From Flavobacteriaceae bacterium UBA2765 (GTDB lineage Bacteria; Bacteroidota; Bacteroidia; Flavobacteriales; Flavobacteriaceae), in the NCBI GenBank assembly GCA_002352665.1, contig DEIV01000034.1, positions 1 through 41,532 on the forward strand: 41,532 nucleotides of DNA, read 5' to 3'. Both the position numbers and the translations under genes were made by a program. Below the pieces are notes generated by a model that was not told the DNA's origin, did not search any database, and saw only the letters and a list, made by a program, of their open reading frames with translations. Of this stretch, positions 9,361 through 18,825 are shown one piece after another (positions within the stretch are counted from its first letter, which is position 1; every line of letters begins with the position of its first letter).

Positions 9361-11031
9361 TTAGAATTGATATGTATATGCCAATACCCCGCGTGAATTA
9401 TTGTATGCCATTACATTGGCATTATCAGGATAATTGCTTTTAGTAATAAAATAGTTCAGTTTTATTTGTTGTTTTTTTGATATTTTATATTTAAAACTGG
9501 TACGCCCACTGATAACATTCCCTTTAACAGCATTGTTCTCGCTCCATAAATAAGAGCAACTTAGCATCAATGTTCCTTTATTTTTAAGCATGGTTTTATT
9601 TGCGGAAACTGTTGGCCCAATGCTGGTTATATGAGCTATATTTGCCTTAAAATCTGTATAATTAATATTGGCTGATGCACCCAAACCTCTTTTAGTAAGG
9701 TTATAGTTATATTGCACAAAAGCTGTGTTACTAACCACAGGTACGGCATACTGGGCAAAGGCGTTTTTATCGTTCATATCTGCATACGTATAGTTTGCCA
9801 TAATAATGCTTGAATTGTTTTCATTAACAAATCTTAGTTGTGGGCTTATTGAAATATTTTTATTTACCTGATACAATTTAATGGTATCATTTAATGGGAG
9901 TCTGCCTTCCGTTTGTTTTGCACTAAAATTGCTGTAATTGGCATTTACACTAAATACTTTAGTGGGGTTGAGCGATAGGTTAAGCCGACTAACAACCCTA
10001 TTGGTTTGTGCTATCTTTGTATTTTTTAAATTATCTTTAAGAATACCCAAACTACCTGAAATGATCCCTTTTTTAAATCTATAGCTACTATTTAGCGTAT
10101 AATTTTCAAAATCGTTTCTAATAAAATAGGTACCTAATGAACGGTACTCAGGGTCAACACGTTGGTATTGTAACCCAACTGTAAATGTTTTGATATTGTA
10201 ATTAATTCCAAATTCATTAGCCATAGCTACATTTGATGAAGAATTGATATTAAAATAGTTTTCAAAACCTTGTAACATATTAGGAATATCTTCAGGTTCT
10301 GAAGGGTTAGCAAACATATTTTCAGTTATAACAGATGCCGCTACTTCTGCATTAAATGCAAAATGTTTACCCAATGAAAATTTTGTTATTGCAGAGGCTA
10401 TAACATTTGATTCGGGATTAATATTTAGCGTGTTGTTCGCATAATCATCCATATTATCCGCTATCCGCATAAAAACCACATCTACAAAATTCTTAGTTGT
10501 ACCATAACCTAATTTAGCGGCATAACCTTTACGGGAATAATCATTTTGATCAAAATCGTCGTAAGGGTTAATAGTACTGAAGCCTTTTTCACGTCTAAAC
10601 TTACCATACATAAAGCCAATTCTGAATTTCCCTGGAGTTAATTCTATTCCTGCACCAAAAGACTTCTGTCCTGAGACGGAATATTTTGAGAAATTGGTAC
10701 TTCTATGTCCTAAATTTAACTTTACCCATTTATAAGTGGGACTTATTCCAAAACGATAAAATGGGTGGTTAAAGCTTTTATTCATCTTACTATAATTTGC
10801 AGAAAGTGGAAAGCTAAAACCATAAATACTTGGTGTTAGATTTACTGAAACGAGAAAAGAAAAAGGTTCGTAAGATTGAAATGAATTTGAGGATTCATTA
10901 TAATTGAGACTAGTCATAAGACTTCCAGAAATATTGAACGGTTTTTTTTCATTGATCTTATGAAGATCTTGGGAATTAGAAAATAAAAAGGAACTTAATG
11001 AAATGAATAAAATAAAAAACCGCTTTTCCAT
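9361..11031 (-). CDS. Predicted outer-membrane beta-barrel protein
   Basis: A 556-residue protein with a signal peptide (MEKRFFILFISLSSFLFSNSQ) and a long series of alternating hydrophobic/polar strands rich in Asn, Tyr and aromatic residues. It ends in an aromatic residue after a final strand (GVLAYTYQF), the typical end of an outer-membrane barrel recognised by BAM. No TonB box or plug domain is seen, and it is shorter than SusC proteins. It is the first gene of the apparent operon with the 2055-residue TANFOR-like protein (11-bp gap) and the fibronectin-III protein. A role as their membrane anchor or export partner is inference from this spacing. Confidence 0.65.
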   Translation of the reverse strand: MEKRFFILFISLSSFLFSNSQDLHKINEKKPFNISGSLMTSLNYNESSNSFQSYEPFSFLVSVNLTPSIYGFSFPLSANYSKMNKSFNHPFYRFGISPTYKWVKLNLGHRSTNFSKYSVSGQKSFGAGIELTPGKFRIGFMYGKFRREKGFSTINPYDDFDQNDYSRKGYAAKLGYGTTKNFVDVVFMRIADNMDDYANNTLNINPESNVIASAITKFSLGKHFAFNAEVAASVITENMFANPSEPEDIPNMLQGFENYFNINSSSNVAMANEFGINYNIKTFTVGLQYQRVDPEYRSLGTYFIRNDFENYTLNSSYRFKKGIISGSLGILKDNLKNTKIAQTNRVVSRLNLSLNPTKVFSVNANYSNFSAKQTEGRLPLNDTIKLYQVNKNISISPQLRFVNENNSSIIMANYTYADMNDKNAFAQYAVPVVSNTAFVQYNYNLTKRGLGASANINYTDFKANIAHITSIGPTVSANKTMLKNKGTLMLSCSYLWSENNAVKGNVISGRTSFKYKISKKQQIKLNYFITKSNYPDNANVMAYNNSRGVLAYTYQF

Positions 11032-11182
11032 CTTTGGTTAATTTTCGGTAAAAATAGGATGGGCTATTACAAAAACATTTATTTGTTATAAATGCAGTAG
11101 TGTTTTTTATTTAAATCACATATAATCAACAATATACATGTTTAAATATTTCTATTGAATTTATAATTTCAATAGAATTAGA

Positions 11183-14083
11183 TTAAGATCTATCGGAATT
11201 CTTATATTTTTTTCTATACTTAGAAGGTGTTAATTCAGTTTCTTTTTTAAATGCTACATTGAAAGTACTAATGGAATTGAATCCGGAATCGTAGGCCACG
11301 GCCTCAATTTTTAGTGCAGTTTCCCGAAGCAGTTTCTTGGCAGCTTTGATTCTGTATGTATTGATAAAATCTTGGAAATGCTTTTTGTGATATTGATTTA
11401 TAACTTGCGATAAATCGTGTGGTTTGATCTCAATTTCTTCTGCCAATTTATGTAAGGACAGGTCGGCTTCCAAATATAAGTCGTCTTGTGCTAAACGGGC
11501 TAGCAGTTTTTCATTTATAGCTTTAGCTTTTTTAACATCTAGTGTTGAGGAAACATAACGAGATAATTTCTTTTGTTTTTCAATTTTCTTTTTTATATAT
11601 CTTTTATAAAAAACAAAAGCCAGCAACAACAGTAACAATAAAGCAATAAGTAAAATATAAAAACCAGTCGTTTGATAAAAAGCTGGAAGTATAGTTATAG
11701 CAATAGGTGTTAATGTTTTGTTCCAAACCCCATCGTTATTAGTGCCTTTGTAATGAAATTTGTACTTTCCTTTTGGCAGATTAAAATATCCAATATGATT
11801 GGATGATCCGTCATAAATCCATTCAGAATCGTAGTTTTCCAAATAATGGGCATATGTGTTTTTATCGGGTTGGATAAAATTCAAAACGGTAAGGGTAAAT
11901 TCCAAATGATTTTCATCACATTTTAGAACTATATCATTAGTGTTTTTGATTGGTCTTTTTTTGCCATTTACTAAAAAAGTTTCAATTAATATAGGTGGCT
12001 TGTATGAATTTAGCAGTAAACTATCAGGATGAAAGAAAGTTAATCCGCCAATACCTCCAAAGTACAAATATCCGTTGGAATCTTTGGTTGCAAAATTTTC
12101 AAAAAACTGTAGTTGTTGCAATCCATAATCTTGAATATACATTTCATTTTCTAATCCGTCTGAAGCTGAATAATTAATGAATTGTTTCGATTCAAGATTA
12201 AATTTAAGAAGATTATGTGTTGATGATAACCAAAGGTTATTGTTGTCATCACTTGTAATTGCTTTAATATTGTGAGTTATTGGATTATCGCTATCAAAAT
12301 AATGTCTAAACTCTTTTGTTGTTAGATTGTACTCGTTCAATCCACCTCCATCTGTTCCAATCCATAAACTACCATTTTTTTCATATATACAATTTATACG
12401 TTCAGAACTTATTGAATTGGATTGAGTTGGTTTAAAAATTGTGAAACTACCGGAAGCGGGATTAAATTTATTCAAACCTTTTAATGTCCCAACCCATATA
12501 TCTCGATTAGAATCTTGAAAAATCGCCGACACATATTTATAACTAAGACTATTTGGATTGTCTTCATCCGGCATAAAACGATAAAATTTTTCAGAACTTA
12601 CTACAAGTTTCGTCAAACCGCCATGTATCGTTCCGACCCAAATATTCCCATCATAATCCTGACAAAGTGAAACTACATTTCTACCGCCAAGGCTATTAAA
12701 ATTATCTTTTTTTCTTGGGTAATATGCTACATCCTGAGTACGCAAATTGTATTGATACAAACCTATTCCAGTTCCAATCCACAGGATGTCATTCTTTCCG
12801 TTTAAAAGTGTAAATATGCGTGTGGGTTTCTTTAGAATAGGATGCGTTGTCTTATATGCTTTTTTATCTTTTGGATTAAAATAATACAAACCATCTTCAT
12901 CTGTTCCTACCCACACACGTCCTTTAAAATCTTTAATAGCCTTAGTGTAGGGAAACGCAGGTAAAGATTGTTCAACACTCGAATTGTGTGCTAAAATTGA
13001 AAACTTTTTGTTTTGTTTCAAAATATTCAAACCGGAAAACTCAGTACCAAACCATAAGTATCCAGCCTTATCTTGAATACCAGAAGTGATAATACTGTTT
13101 GTAATTGAGGCTAAATTGCTCGGTTTAGGCATCAAACGAGAAAATTCTTGTCTATTTGGTAAAATTTTTAATAATCCACCTGTCCAAGTTCCAATCCAAA
13201 TGTTGGTGTCAGTATCTTCAAAAATAAACATACAACTATAGTATTTTTTCTTAGAAAGATCCAACTCAAAATTGTAACGTGTAAGAGATTCTCCTTCTAG
13301 ATTATACTTTACAGCAAAACCGAATATTGAGGCTAACCAGATATCACCATTATGATCTTCCATTATACTCAAAGCATTATTTTTGAATTTAGGAAGTGTC
13401 TTTATCTCACTTTCACTCATAAAATAGGTGGTATGAAAATCACCCGTAAAAGGTTTAAATTCTATAAAATAGGGTTGGTTAGTTGTGATAAAAAGCCTAT
13501 CTTTTTTGGTCATTAATAGTCTGCAAAGCTCTGGTTTTACATCATGATTATCATTCGTATTCAAAACAAATGACCGTAATTCCTTTGTAGTATCATCATA
13601 GCGAAATAATGTTGAATTTTTGTCTAAAAACCAAAGAATTCCATTTGAATCTTGTGAAATCGATAATACCTCAATGTCTGAAAGTAAACTCGGTAGAATA
13701 GGTTCAAAATCATCGGTTTCTGGGTGATATTTAGTTAATCCAATTGAACCTACCCAAACACCACCATCCTTAGAAACAAAGATGGAATGCACAAAGTTAT
13801 TACCAATAGAACGTGGGTTACTGAGTTTATGTTTATAAACAAAAAAAGCTTTTCCGTTATAACGAAGTAAACCATCTTTTGATGCAAACCACATTTGTCC
13901 AATGCTATCTTGTCCAACGGTCGTGATACTGTTTTGTTCCATACCACCTTCGGTGTTGAGATGGTAAAAATCTGTTGCTTCAGAATTTATTCTTACTAAA
14001 TCAACGTCTTTTATTTGACCATATGCTTTTAAAAAGCAAAAGATCCATAAAAGAACAGAGATATATAGCACCTTAGTATTCAA
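11183..14083 (-). CDS. One-piece membrane sensor/AraC regulator (Reg_prop, Y_Y_Y, HTH)
   Basis: A 966-residue sensor-regulator. After a signal peptide (to about residue 23) comes a periplasmic two-component-regulator beta-propeller array with many repeats of the GxxWxGTxGGL type (for example DIWVGTLKGLNKF and LWIGTDGGGLNEY). Next is a Y_Y_Y domain (about 735-795), one transmembrane helix (about 806-828), a short basic coiled linker, and an AraC-type helix-turn-helix (about 870-962, with AVAYDSGFNSISTFNVAFKK). Hybrid two-component systems of Bacteroidota have histidine kinase and receiver domains between membrane and HTH; here they are absent, leaving only about 40 residues. Signal transfer must therefore be direct, for example by dimer rearrangement (inference). 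It is divergent from the DUF4861/TRAP operon and upstream of the envelope operon on the same strand; either could be its target. Confidence 0.88.
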   Translation of the reverse strand: MNTKVLYISVLLWIFCFLKAYGQIKDVDLVRINSEATDFYHLNTEGGMEQNSITTVGQDSIGQMWFASKDGLLRYNGKAFFVYKHKLSNPRSIGNNFVHSIFVSKDGGVWVGSIGLTKYHPETDDFEPILPSLLSDIEVLSISQDSNGILWFLDKNSTLFRYDDTTKELRSFVLNTNDNHDVKPELCRLLMTKKDRLFITTNQPYFIEFKPFTGDFHTTYFMSESEIKTLPKFKNNALSIMEDHNGDIWLASIFGFAVKYNLEGESLTRYNFELDLSKKKYYSCMFIFEDTDTNIWIGTWTGGLLKILPNRQEFSRLMPKPSNLASITNSIITSGIQDKAGYLWFGTEFSGLNILKQNKKFSILAHNSSVEQSLPAFPYTKAIKDFKGRVWVGTDEDGLYYFNPKDKKAYKTTHPILKKPTRIFTLLNGKNDILWIGTGIGLYQYNLRTQDVAYYPRKKDNFNSLGGRNVVSLCQDYDGNIWVGTIHGGLTKLVVSSEKFYRFMPDEDNPNSLSYKYVSAIFQDSNRDIWVGTLKGLNKFNPASGSFTIFKPTQSNSISSERINCIYEKNGSLWIGTDGGGLNEYNLTTKEFRHYFDSDNPITHNIKAITSDDNNNLWLSSTHNLLKFNLESKQFINYSASDGLENEMYIQDYGLQQLQFFENFATKDSNGYLYFGGIGGLTFFHPDSLLLNSYKPPILIETFLVNGKKRPIKNTNDIVLKCDENHLEFTLTVLNFIQPDKNTYAHYLENYDSEWIYDGSSNHIGYFNLPKGKYKFHYKGTNNDGVWNKTLTPIAITILPAFYQTTGFYILLIALLLLLLLAFVFYKRYIKKKIEKQKKLSRYVSSTLDVKKAKAINEKLLARLAQDDLYLEADLSLHKLAEEIEIKPHDLSQVINQYHKKHFQDFINTYRIKAAKKLLRETALKIEAVAYDSGFNSISTFNVAFKKETELTPSKYRKKYKNSDRS

Positions 14084-14318
14084 ACTAACTATATTGAATA
14101 AGTGAAAAACTATGTAAATTTAGTCAAAAATGTGGAGTTTTGAATTAAAGGAAACCAAAGAAATTAGCAATAAATGAAAATGGGATGTAAATTTTGTTTT
14201 GACAGATTACAAAAAATAAATTTACAATTTCTTAAAAACTTGCAAATAGTCAACACCTTCTGCTATATAAATCACTATACCGTTGTTGTGATTTCTTAAT
14301 CATACTATGTAATGAACG

Positions 14319-14342
14319 TTACGAGTCCACTCGTGTGCGTAA
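14319..14342. repeat. Nested inverted repeat in the divergent intergenic region
   Basis: The stretch reads TTACG, then ACGAGT-CC-ACTCGT within it, and closes with CGTAA. The inner palindrome (14321-14334) has perfect 6-bp arms. It lies between the AraC-type regulator and the DUF4861/TRAP operon. It could be a regulator site, or a hairpin belonging to the transposase remnant that begins 64 bp further on. Apart from this and that remnant, I see no gene in 14084-14725. Confidence 0.4.
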
Positions 14343-14405
14343 GTAAGAAACAAAAAAAACATGATTAATAACTAAAATATACAGAAAAACTGTTACTTTT
14401 AGCAC

Positions 14406-14615
14406 ATGAGTAGAAATTATAAACCCTCCTGTCGGCGGGGCATGTTTCATAATCCGGAAGGTTTATATTTTGTTGACTTTGCTGTGGTTGATGGGCTTGT
14501 TATTTTAGAACAAAAAATCACACAATACAATCGTGCGGTGACGGGAATAAAAAGTATTTCACTTTCTCACTTTATGACAAAGGGAAATGGTAAAATATCA
14601 AGAGTCTTGGTTTGA
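14406..14615 (+). pseudogene. Remnant of REP-associated (IS200-like) tyrosine transposase
   Basis: The reading frame begins MSRNYK and, after seven extra residues, continues FHNPEGLYFVDFAVVD. Together these match the very start of the REP-associated tyrosine transposases common in flavobacteria (MSxxYKFHNPxGxYFVSFAxV, from memory). After FAVVD the similarity stops: the HUH motif and catalytic tyrosine of the ~180-residue family are missing, so this is a 5' fragment fused to unrelated sequence. The in-frame insertion is 21 nt (14424-14444) and is GC-rich (CCCTCCTGTCGGCGGGG). It can form a short hairpin, in contrast with the AT-rich surroundings. Confidence 0.55.
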
Positions 14616-14725
14616 TGTTGAGGGTCATTTTCATACATATCCATTTCATGTTACATCCAGTGAACATAATTATTACATTTATTTAACTATAATACTGTCC
14701 AATTATTTAAACGTTAAAAACCCAT

Positions 14726-15901
14726 ATGCTATTTATAATAAAATCAAAATTACTTTTTTTGTTTACTATTGTATTACTAACCTCTTGTAATACAGCAATC
14801 AAAACAATTACCGTTAAAAATAATTTAGATATTCTTCGAGATTTTGAAACTGTTGAAATTTCTAAAACTGATCTTAACTTAACTGATAAAGATAGTTTAG
14901 AAAGTTATGGGATATTAGATATTAAAGAGATTCCGAAAACCATACAATATGTTGATAATAATGGTGATGGGAAGGCAGATGTTATGCTTTTTCAACCCAA
15001 TGTTAATCCAAATACTCACTCAACATTTACAGTAGTTAAAATCTCAAAAGAGGGTATTAACCCTAAAGAAATTTGCTATTCCCGTTTTGTTCCTGAACGA
15101 ACAGATGATTATGCCTGGGAAAATGATAAGGTTGCCTTTAGGGTATTTGGTCCAACGGCACAAAAAATGTTTGAAGATGGTGTTGAGGGTGGCACGCTCT
15201 CAAGCGGCGTTGATTGTTGGTTAAAACGTGTAGAATACCCTATCATTAATAAATGGTATAAAAAACATGCAGAAGGAACCGGAACTTATCACGAAGATAC
15301 AGGTGAAGGCCTAGATAATTTTCATGTAGGTACTAGTAGAGGATGTGGGGGAATTGCCATTAAAAAAGATAGCACTTATTATATTTCTAAAAACTTTATC
15401 AAATATAAGACTTTGATGAACGGACCAATCCGTACCAGTTTTTATTTAGAATATGCTGATTGGGATGCTGCAGGAAATACTATAAAAGAGCATAGAATTA
15501 TTACTTTAGATAAAGGAAATAATCTATCAAAATTTGAAATTTCAATAACGGGTTCAGATAAGGTTTCCGTAGGATTAACGCTGCATGAAAAAAAAGGAAC
15601 AGTTACGGAAAACGATAAAAATGGATGGATAAGTTATTGGGAGCCTCTTGAGGGTTCAGCATTAGGAACTGCTGTAATTGCAGAACCGGAATCTATTTCT
15701 GATATGGAAAAATATGAAACGGATAAAAAAGATTTAAGTAATAGTTTTATGCAAATAAAATTGAATGATAAAAAAGCTATTTGCTATGTTGGTTTTGGAT
15801 GGAAAAAGAGTGGACAATTTAGCAATAATGAGGATTGGCAGAATTATCTGAACGCATTTGCCACAAAATTAAAGTCACCTTTAGAAGTATCAATTAACTA
15901 A
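14726..15901 (+). CDS. DUF4861 family lipoprotein
   Basis: A 391-residue lipoprotein with a lipobox (VLLTSC, Cys21). The body matches DUF4861 proteins as I remember them: YVDNNGDGKADVMLFQ (an acidic, calcium-site-like loop), a DDYAWENDKVAFRVFGP segment, a conserved VDCWLKRVEYPIINKWY, and a YHEDTGEGLDNFHVGTSRGCGG block. The family is associated with gene clusters for acidic polysaccharides such as pectin; its reaction is not known to me. It is the first gene of an operon with a three-part TRAP transporter (6-bp gap to dctP), and TRAP systems often carry sugar acids. A role in handling uronate-containing material at the cell surface is therefore plausible but inferred. Confidence 0.75.
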   Translation: MLFIIKSKLLFLFTIVLLTSCNTAIKTITVKNNLDILRDFETVEISKTDLNLTDKDSLESYGILDIKEIPKTIQYVDNNGDGKADVMLFQPNVNPNTHSTFTVVKISKEGINPKEICYSRFVPERTDDYAWENDKVAFRVFGPTAQKMFEDGVEGGTLSSGVDCWLKRVEYPIINKWYKKHAEGTGTYHEDTGEGLDNFHVGTSRGCGGIAIKKDSTYYISKNFIKYKTLMNGPIRTSFYLEYADWDAAGNTIKEHRIITLDKGNNLSKFEISITGSDKVSVGLTLHEKKGTVTENDKNGWISYWEPLEGSALGTAVIAEPESISDMEKYETDKKDLSNSFMQIKLNDKKAICYVGFGWKKSGQFSNNEDWQNYLNAFATKLKSPLEVSIN

Positions 15902-15907
15902 TAAAAT

Positions 15908-16891
15908 ATGCTTTATCAACTATTGCGATGGTGTTTTTTTTTATTTCTTTTAACTGGAATGCTTTCTTGTAATGAACTTTCAGAAAACAAAGTATTGTAT
16001 TTAGCTCACACTCTACCCCAAACACATCCTGTTCATAAAGGGATATTGGCTTTTCAAACAGCTTTAGAAAAAAAATCGGAAGGGAAATTAAAAATAAAAA
16101 TTTTCCCAGATGGTCAATTGGGTTCAGAAAGAGAAGTTTTAGAATTATTACAAATTGGAAGTGTTGCCGTAACTAAAGTGAGTGCAGCAACCCTTTCTAA
16201 TTTTGTACCCGAATATAACGTTTTAGGGATTCCATATCTATTTAGAGATAAAACACATTATTTTGATGTATTGGAAGGAGAAATAGGGAAATCTATATTA
16301 GAAAAAGGAAGCAAATATTGGCTTCGCGGATTGTGTTATTATGATGCCGGTAGCAGAAGCTTTTATACAAAAGAAAAAGCAATTAGAACCCCGGACGATT
16401 TAAAAGGACTCAAAATTAGAGTGATGAATAATCAAATGGCCATTAACATGGTAAATGCTTTAGGTGGTTCTGCAACACCCATGGCATACGGCGAATTATA
16501 TACTGCAATTCAACAAGGGGTTGTTGATGGTGCAGAGAACAATCCACCTTCATTTGTGTCTTCTAATCATTATGAAGTAAGTAAATATTATACTATTGAT
16601 GAGCATTCTTCAATACCGGATGTTTTAATTATTAGTACAAAATATTGGGAAAAATTATCACCTGAAGAAAAAATATGGATACAAGAGGCTGCTGATGAAT
16701 CTGCACAAGCGGAAAAGGAATATTGGGCCGCATCCGTTACTGAATCAATGAAAAAAGCGAAAGAAGCCGGGGTTGAAATTATCATACCAAAAAAATCATT
16801 ATTTGCTGGAAAAGCGGCATCTGTATTAGAGGAGTTTAAAAAGAATAATCCATCTATGGCAACATTGGTAAATCAAATCCAAGCCCAATAA
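15908..16891 (+). CDS. dctP: TRAP transporter solute-binding subunit (DctP family)
   Basis: A 327-residue binding protein of a tripartite ATP-independent periplasmic transporter. It has a lipobox (GMLSC, Cys21), so it is probably a membrane-anchored lipoprotein. DctP hallmarks are visible: HTLPQTHPVHKG near the N-terminus, FPDGQLGSEREVLE (66-80), and GLKIRVMNNQMAINMVNALG (167-186), where Arg171 is the residue that in this family binds the substrate carboxylate. It is followed by TPMAYGELYTAIQQGVVDGAENN (190-212). The substrate should be an organic or sugar acid. The neighbouring DUF4861 gene favours a uronate-like compound (inference). The membrane subunits follow directly (2-bp gap). Confidence 0.92.
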   Translation: MLYQLLRWCFFLFLLTGMLSCNELSENKVLYLAHTLPQTHPVHKGILAFQTALEKKSEGKLKIKIFPDGQLGSEREVLELLQIGSVAVTKVSAATLSNFVPEYNVLGIPYLFRDKTHYFDVLEGEIGKSILEKGSKYWLRGLCYYDAGSRSFYTKEKAIRTPDDLKGLKIRVMNNQMAINMVNALGGSATPMAYGELYTAIQQGVVDGAENNPPSFVSSNHYEVSKYYTIDEHSSIPDVLIISTKYWEKLSPEEKIWIQEAADESAQAEKEYWAASVTESMKKAKEAGVEIIIPKKSLFAGKAASVLEEFKKNNPSMATLVNQIQAQ

Positions 16892-16893
16892 TT

Positions 16894-17388
16894 ATGAAGC
16901 GTTCTGAGGTCATTTTTAATAAAATAAACAAAATAATTGAAGTGTTTTTGGTCATTATCTTTGGTTTATTGGTAATTGATGTGTTATGGCAAGTTTTTTC
17001 AAGGTATGTGTTGAATACTTCGTTTTCTTTTACTGAAGAATTTGCACGTTTTGCATTGATCTGGCTATCCATTTTAGGAGCAGCTTATCTAAATGCTAAA
17101 AGAGAGCATTTGTCAATGGATTTTTTATATCAAAAATTCTCGTTAAAAAACCAGAAGAAAGTTTCAATTCTTATAGAATTATTTATTTTGCTGTTCGCAC
17201 TGATCGTTATGGTAATTGGCGGACTAAATTTGGTATATACTACATTACATCTAGAGCAACTGTCCGGTACATTGCGTATTCCATTGGGCTATATTTATGC
17301 CATTTTGCCTTTTAGTGGATTACTAATAATGTATTTTTCAGTATATCATATAAAAAATTTGATGAACAACAACAAACAATTAAAATGA
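16894..17388 (+). CDS. dctQ: TRAP transporter small membrane subunit (DctQ family)
   Basis: A 164-residue membrane protein with four hydrophobic helices (about 18-38, 50-68, 87-108, 127-148). Between helices one and two it has FSRYVLNTSFSFTEEFARFALIWL, the typical DctQ segment with the conserved Glu pair and Arg. DctQ pairs with the large DctM subunit to form the sodium-driven transport unit. Its stop overlaps the dctM start by 4 bp (ATGA), the usual translational coupling. Confidence 0.92.
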   Translation: MKRSEVIFNKINKIIEVFLVIIFGLLVIDVLWQVFSRYVLNTSFSFTEEFARFALIWLSILGAAYLNAKREHLSMDFLYQKFSLKNQKKVSILIELFILLFALIVMVIGGLNLVYTTLHLEQLSGTLRIPLGYIYAILPFSGLLIMYFSVYHIKNLMNNNKQLK

Positions 17389-18689
17389 GTTTAGAAGTTA
17401 TAAGCATATTAGTTTTATTTATAAGTTTCTTTGTTTTATTGATGCTTAAAGTCCCGGTTGCTTACAGCATAGGTATTTCAACAACCATTAGTTTATTGCT
17501 CAATCTTGATAAGATGCCCGGTTTAACCACCATAGCCCAACGAATGACAACCGGATTAGATAGTTTTGCCTTGTTAGCCATTCCGTTTTTTGTACTGGCA
17601 GGTGAGATTATGAAACGTGGAGGCATAGCCAATAGACTTATTAATTTTGCAAAATCATTGGTTGCCAGTCTACCTGGTGGGTTGGCTTATGTAAATGTAT
17701 TGGCTGCCATGTTATTCGGTGCTATTTCCGGCTCTGCTGTAGCAGCAGCATCTGCTATTGGTAGTATAATGACAGATAGAATGGAAGAAGAAGGGTATCC
17801 AAGAGAATTTAGTGCTTCAGTAAATATAACATCTTCAACCACAGGTTTGTTAATTCCACCTAGTAATGTATTGATAGTTTATGCTTTAGCAAGCGGAGGT
17901 GCCGCCTCAGTTGCCGCATTATTTATTGCGGGGTATTTGCCCGGAATTTTATTAGGCATGTTTATAATAGGCTATGTGGCGTTTGTGGCGATTAAAAAAG
18001 GGTTTTCAAAAGGAGAAAGAGCTCCAATTTCGGAAATTTGGAAACATTTTAGAAGAGCTTTTTTTAGTTTATTGCTGTTGGTAATAGTTGTTGGAGGTAT
18101 TGTTGCAGGAATATTTACAGCAACAGAAGCATCGGCAATTGCAGTATTGTACGCAGCTATATTGGCCTTGATTTATAAAGAAGTGAATACCAAGGATTTT
18201 CCATCAATTTTATTGACCAGTGCAAAAACAACAGCAGTAGTTATGTTTTTAATCTGTACTTCAATGGCAATGTCTTGGTTATTTTCCTTTGAAGGGATAC
18301 CGGAATTAATGAGTAATTTTTTATTGGATAAATTTAGCAATCCAATAGTGATCTTTTTAATTATAAATGTAATATTATTGGTTGTAGGTACATTTATGGA
18401 TATGACTCCGGCAATTTTGATATTTACCCCAATATTTTTACCGGTGGTTACGGAGTTAGGCATGCATCCGGTACATTTCGGAATTGTAATGGTGCTCAAT
18501 TTATGTATTGGCTTGTGTACACCTCCGGTTGGTACAATACTTTTTGTAGGAAGTGGTGTTGCAAAAGTTTCAGTTTCACAAGTTGTAAAACCTTTATTGC
18601 CATTTCTTGCCATTATGATAATAGTCTTGATGTTGATTGTTTATATTCCGTCAATATCTATGTTTTTGCCAAGGTTTTTTGGCTTGTAA
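17385..18689 (+). CDS. dctM: TRAP transporter large permease subunit (DctM family)
   Basis: A 434-residue permease with roughly a dozen membrane segments. It shows DctM signatures: PFFVLAGEIMKRGGIANRLI, LFGAISGSAVAAASAIGSIM, the ITSSTTGLLIPPSNVLIVY loop that forms part of the substrate/sodium site, and a matching second half with FMDMTPAILIFTPIFLPV and LCIGLCTPPVGTILFV. It couples sodium entry to uptake of the acid delivered by DctP. It is the last of four tightly spaced genes; 136 bp separate it from the next. Confidence 0.94.
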   Translation: MSLEVISILVLFISFFVLLMLKVPVAYSIGISTTISLLLNLDKMPGLTTIAQRMTTGLDSFALLAIPFFVLAGEIMKRGGIANRLINFAKSLVASLPGGLAYVNVLAAMLFGAISGSAVAAASAIGSIMTDRMEEEGYPREFSASVNITSSTTGLLIPPSNVLIVYALASGGAASVAALFIAGYLPGILLGMFIIGYVAFVAIKKGFSKGERAPISEIWKHFRRAFFSLLLLVIVVGGIVAGIFTATEASAIAVLYAAILALIYKEVNTKDFPSILLTSAKTTAVVMFLICTSMAMSWLFSFEGIPELMSNFLLDKFSNPIVIFLIINVILLVVGTFMDMTPAILIFTPIFLPVVTELGMHPVHFGIVMVLNLCIGLCTPPVGTILFVGSGVAKVSVSQVVKPLLPFLAIMIIVLMLIVYIPSISMFLPRFFGL

Positions 18690-18775
18690 GGAATGAAGTA
18701 AATGTCTAAACAATAGGTAAGAGTATACGGTCAACCTGTAATGTTGCAAATTGAGGTATACTTGATATTTCAACC

Positions 18776-18806
18776 GTCATTCTGAATGAAGAATGTGTAG
18801 AATTCT
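18776..18806. repeat. Degenerate GTCATTCTGA-type dispersed palindromic repeat
   Basis: The sequence GTCATTCTGAATGAAGAATG followed by TGTAGAATTCT resembles the widespread intergenic repeat of the form GTCATTCTGA...GAAGAATCT seen in many bacterial genomes, including flavobacteria (from memory). It lies in the 136-bp gap between dctM and the TolB-like gene. Such repeats are candidate substrates of REP-associated transposases; a fragment of one is present 4.3 kb upstream. Confidence 0.4.
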
Positions 18807-18825
18807 AAATAAAAAAATAATAAAT

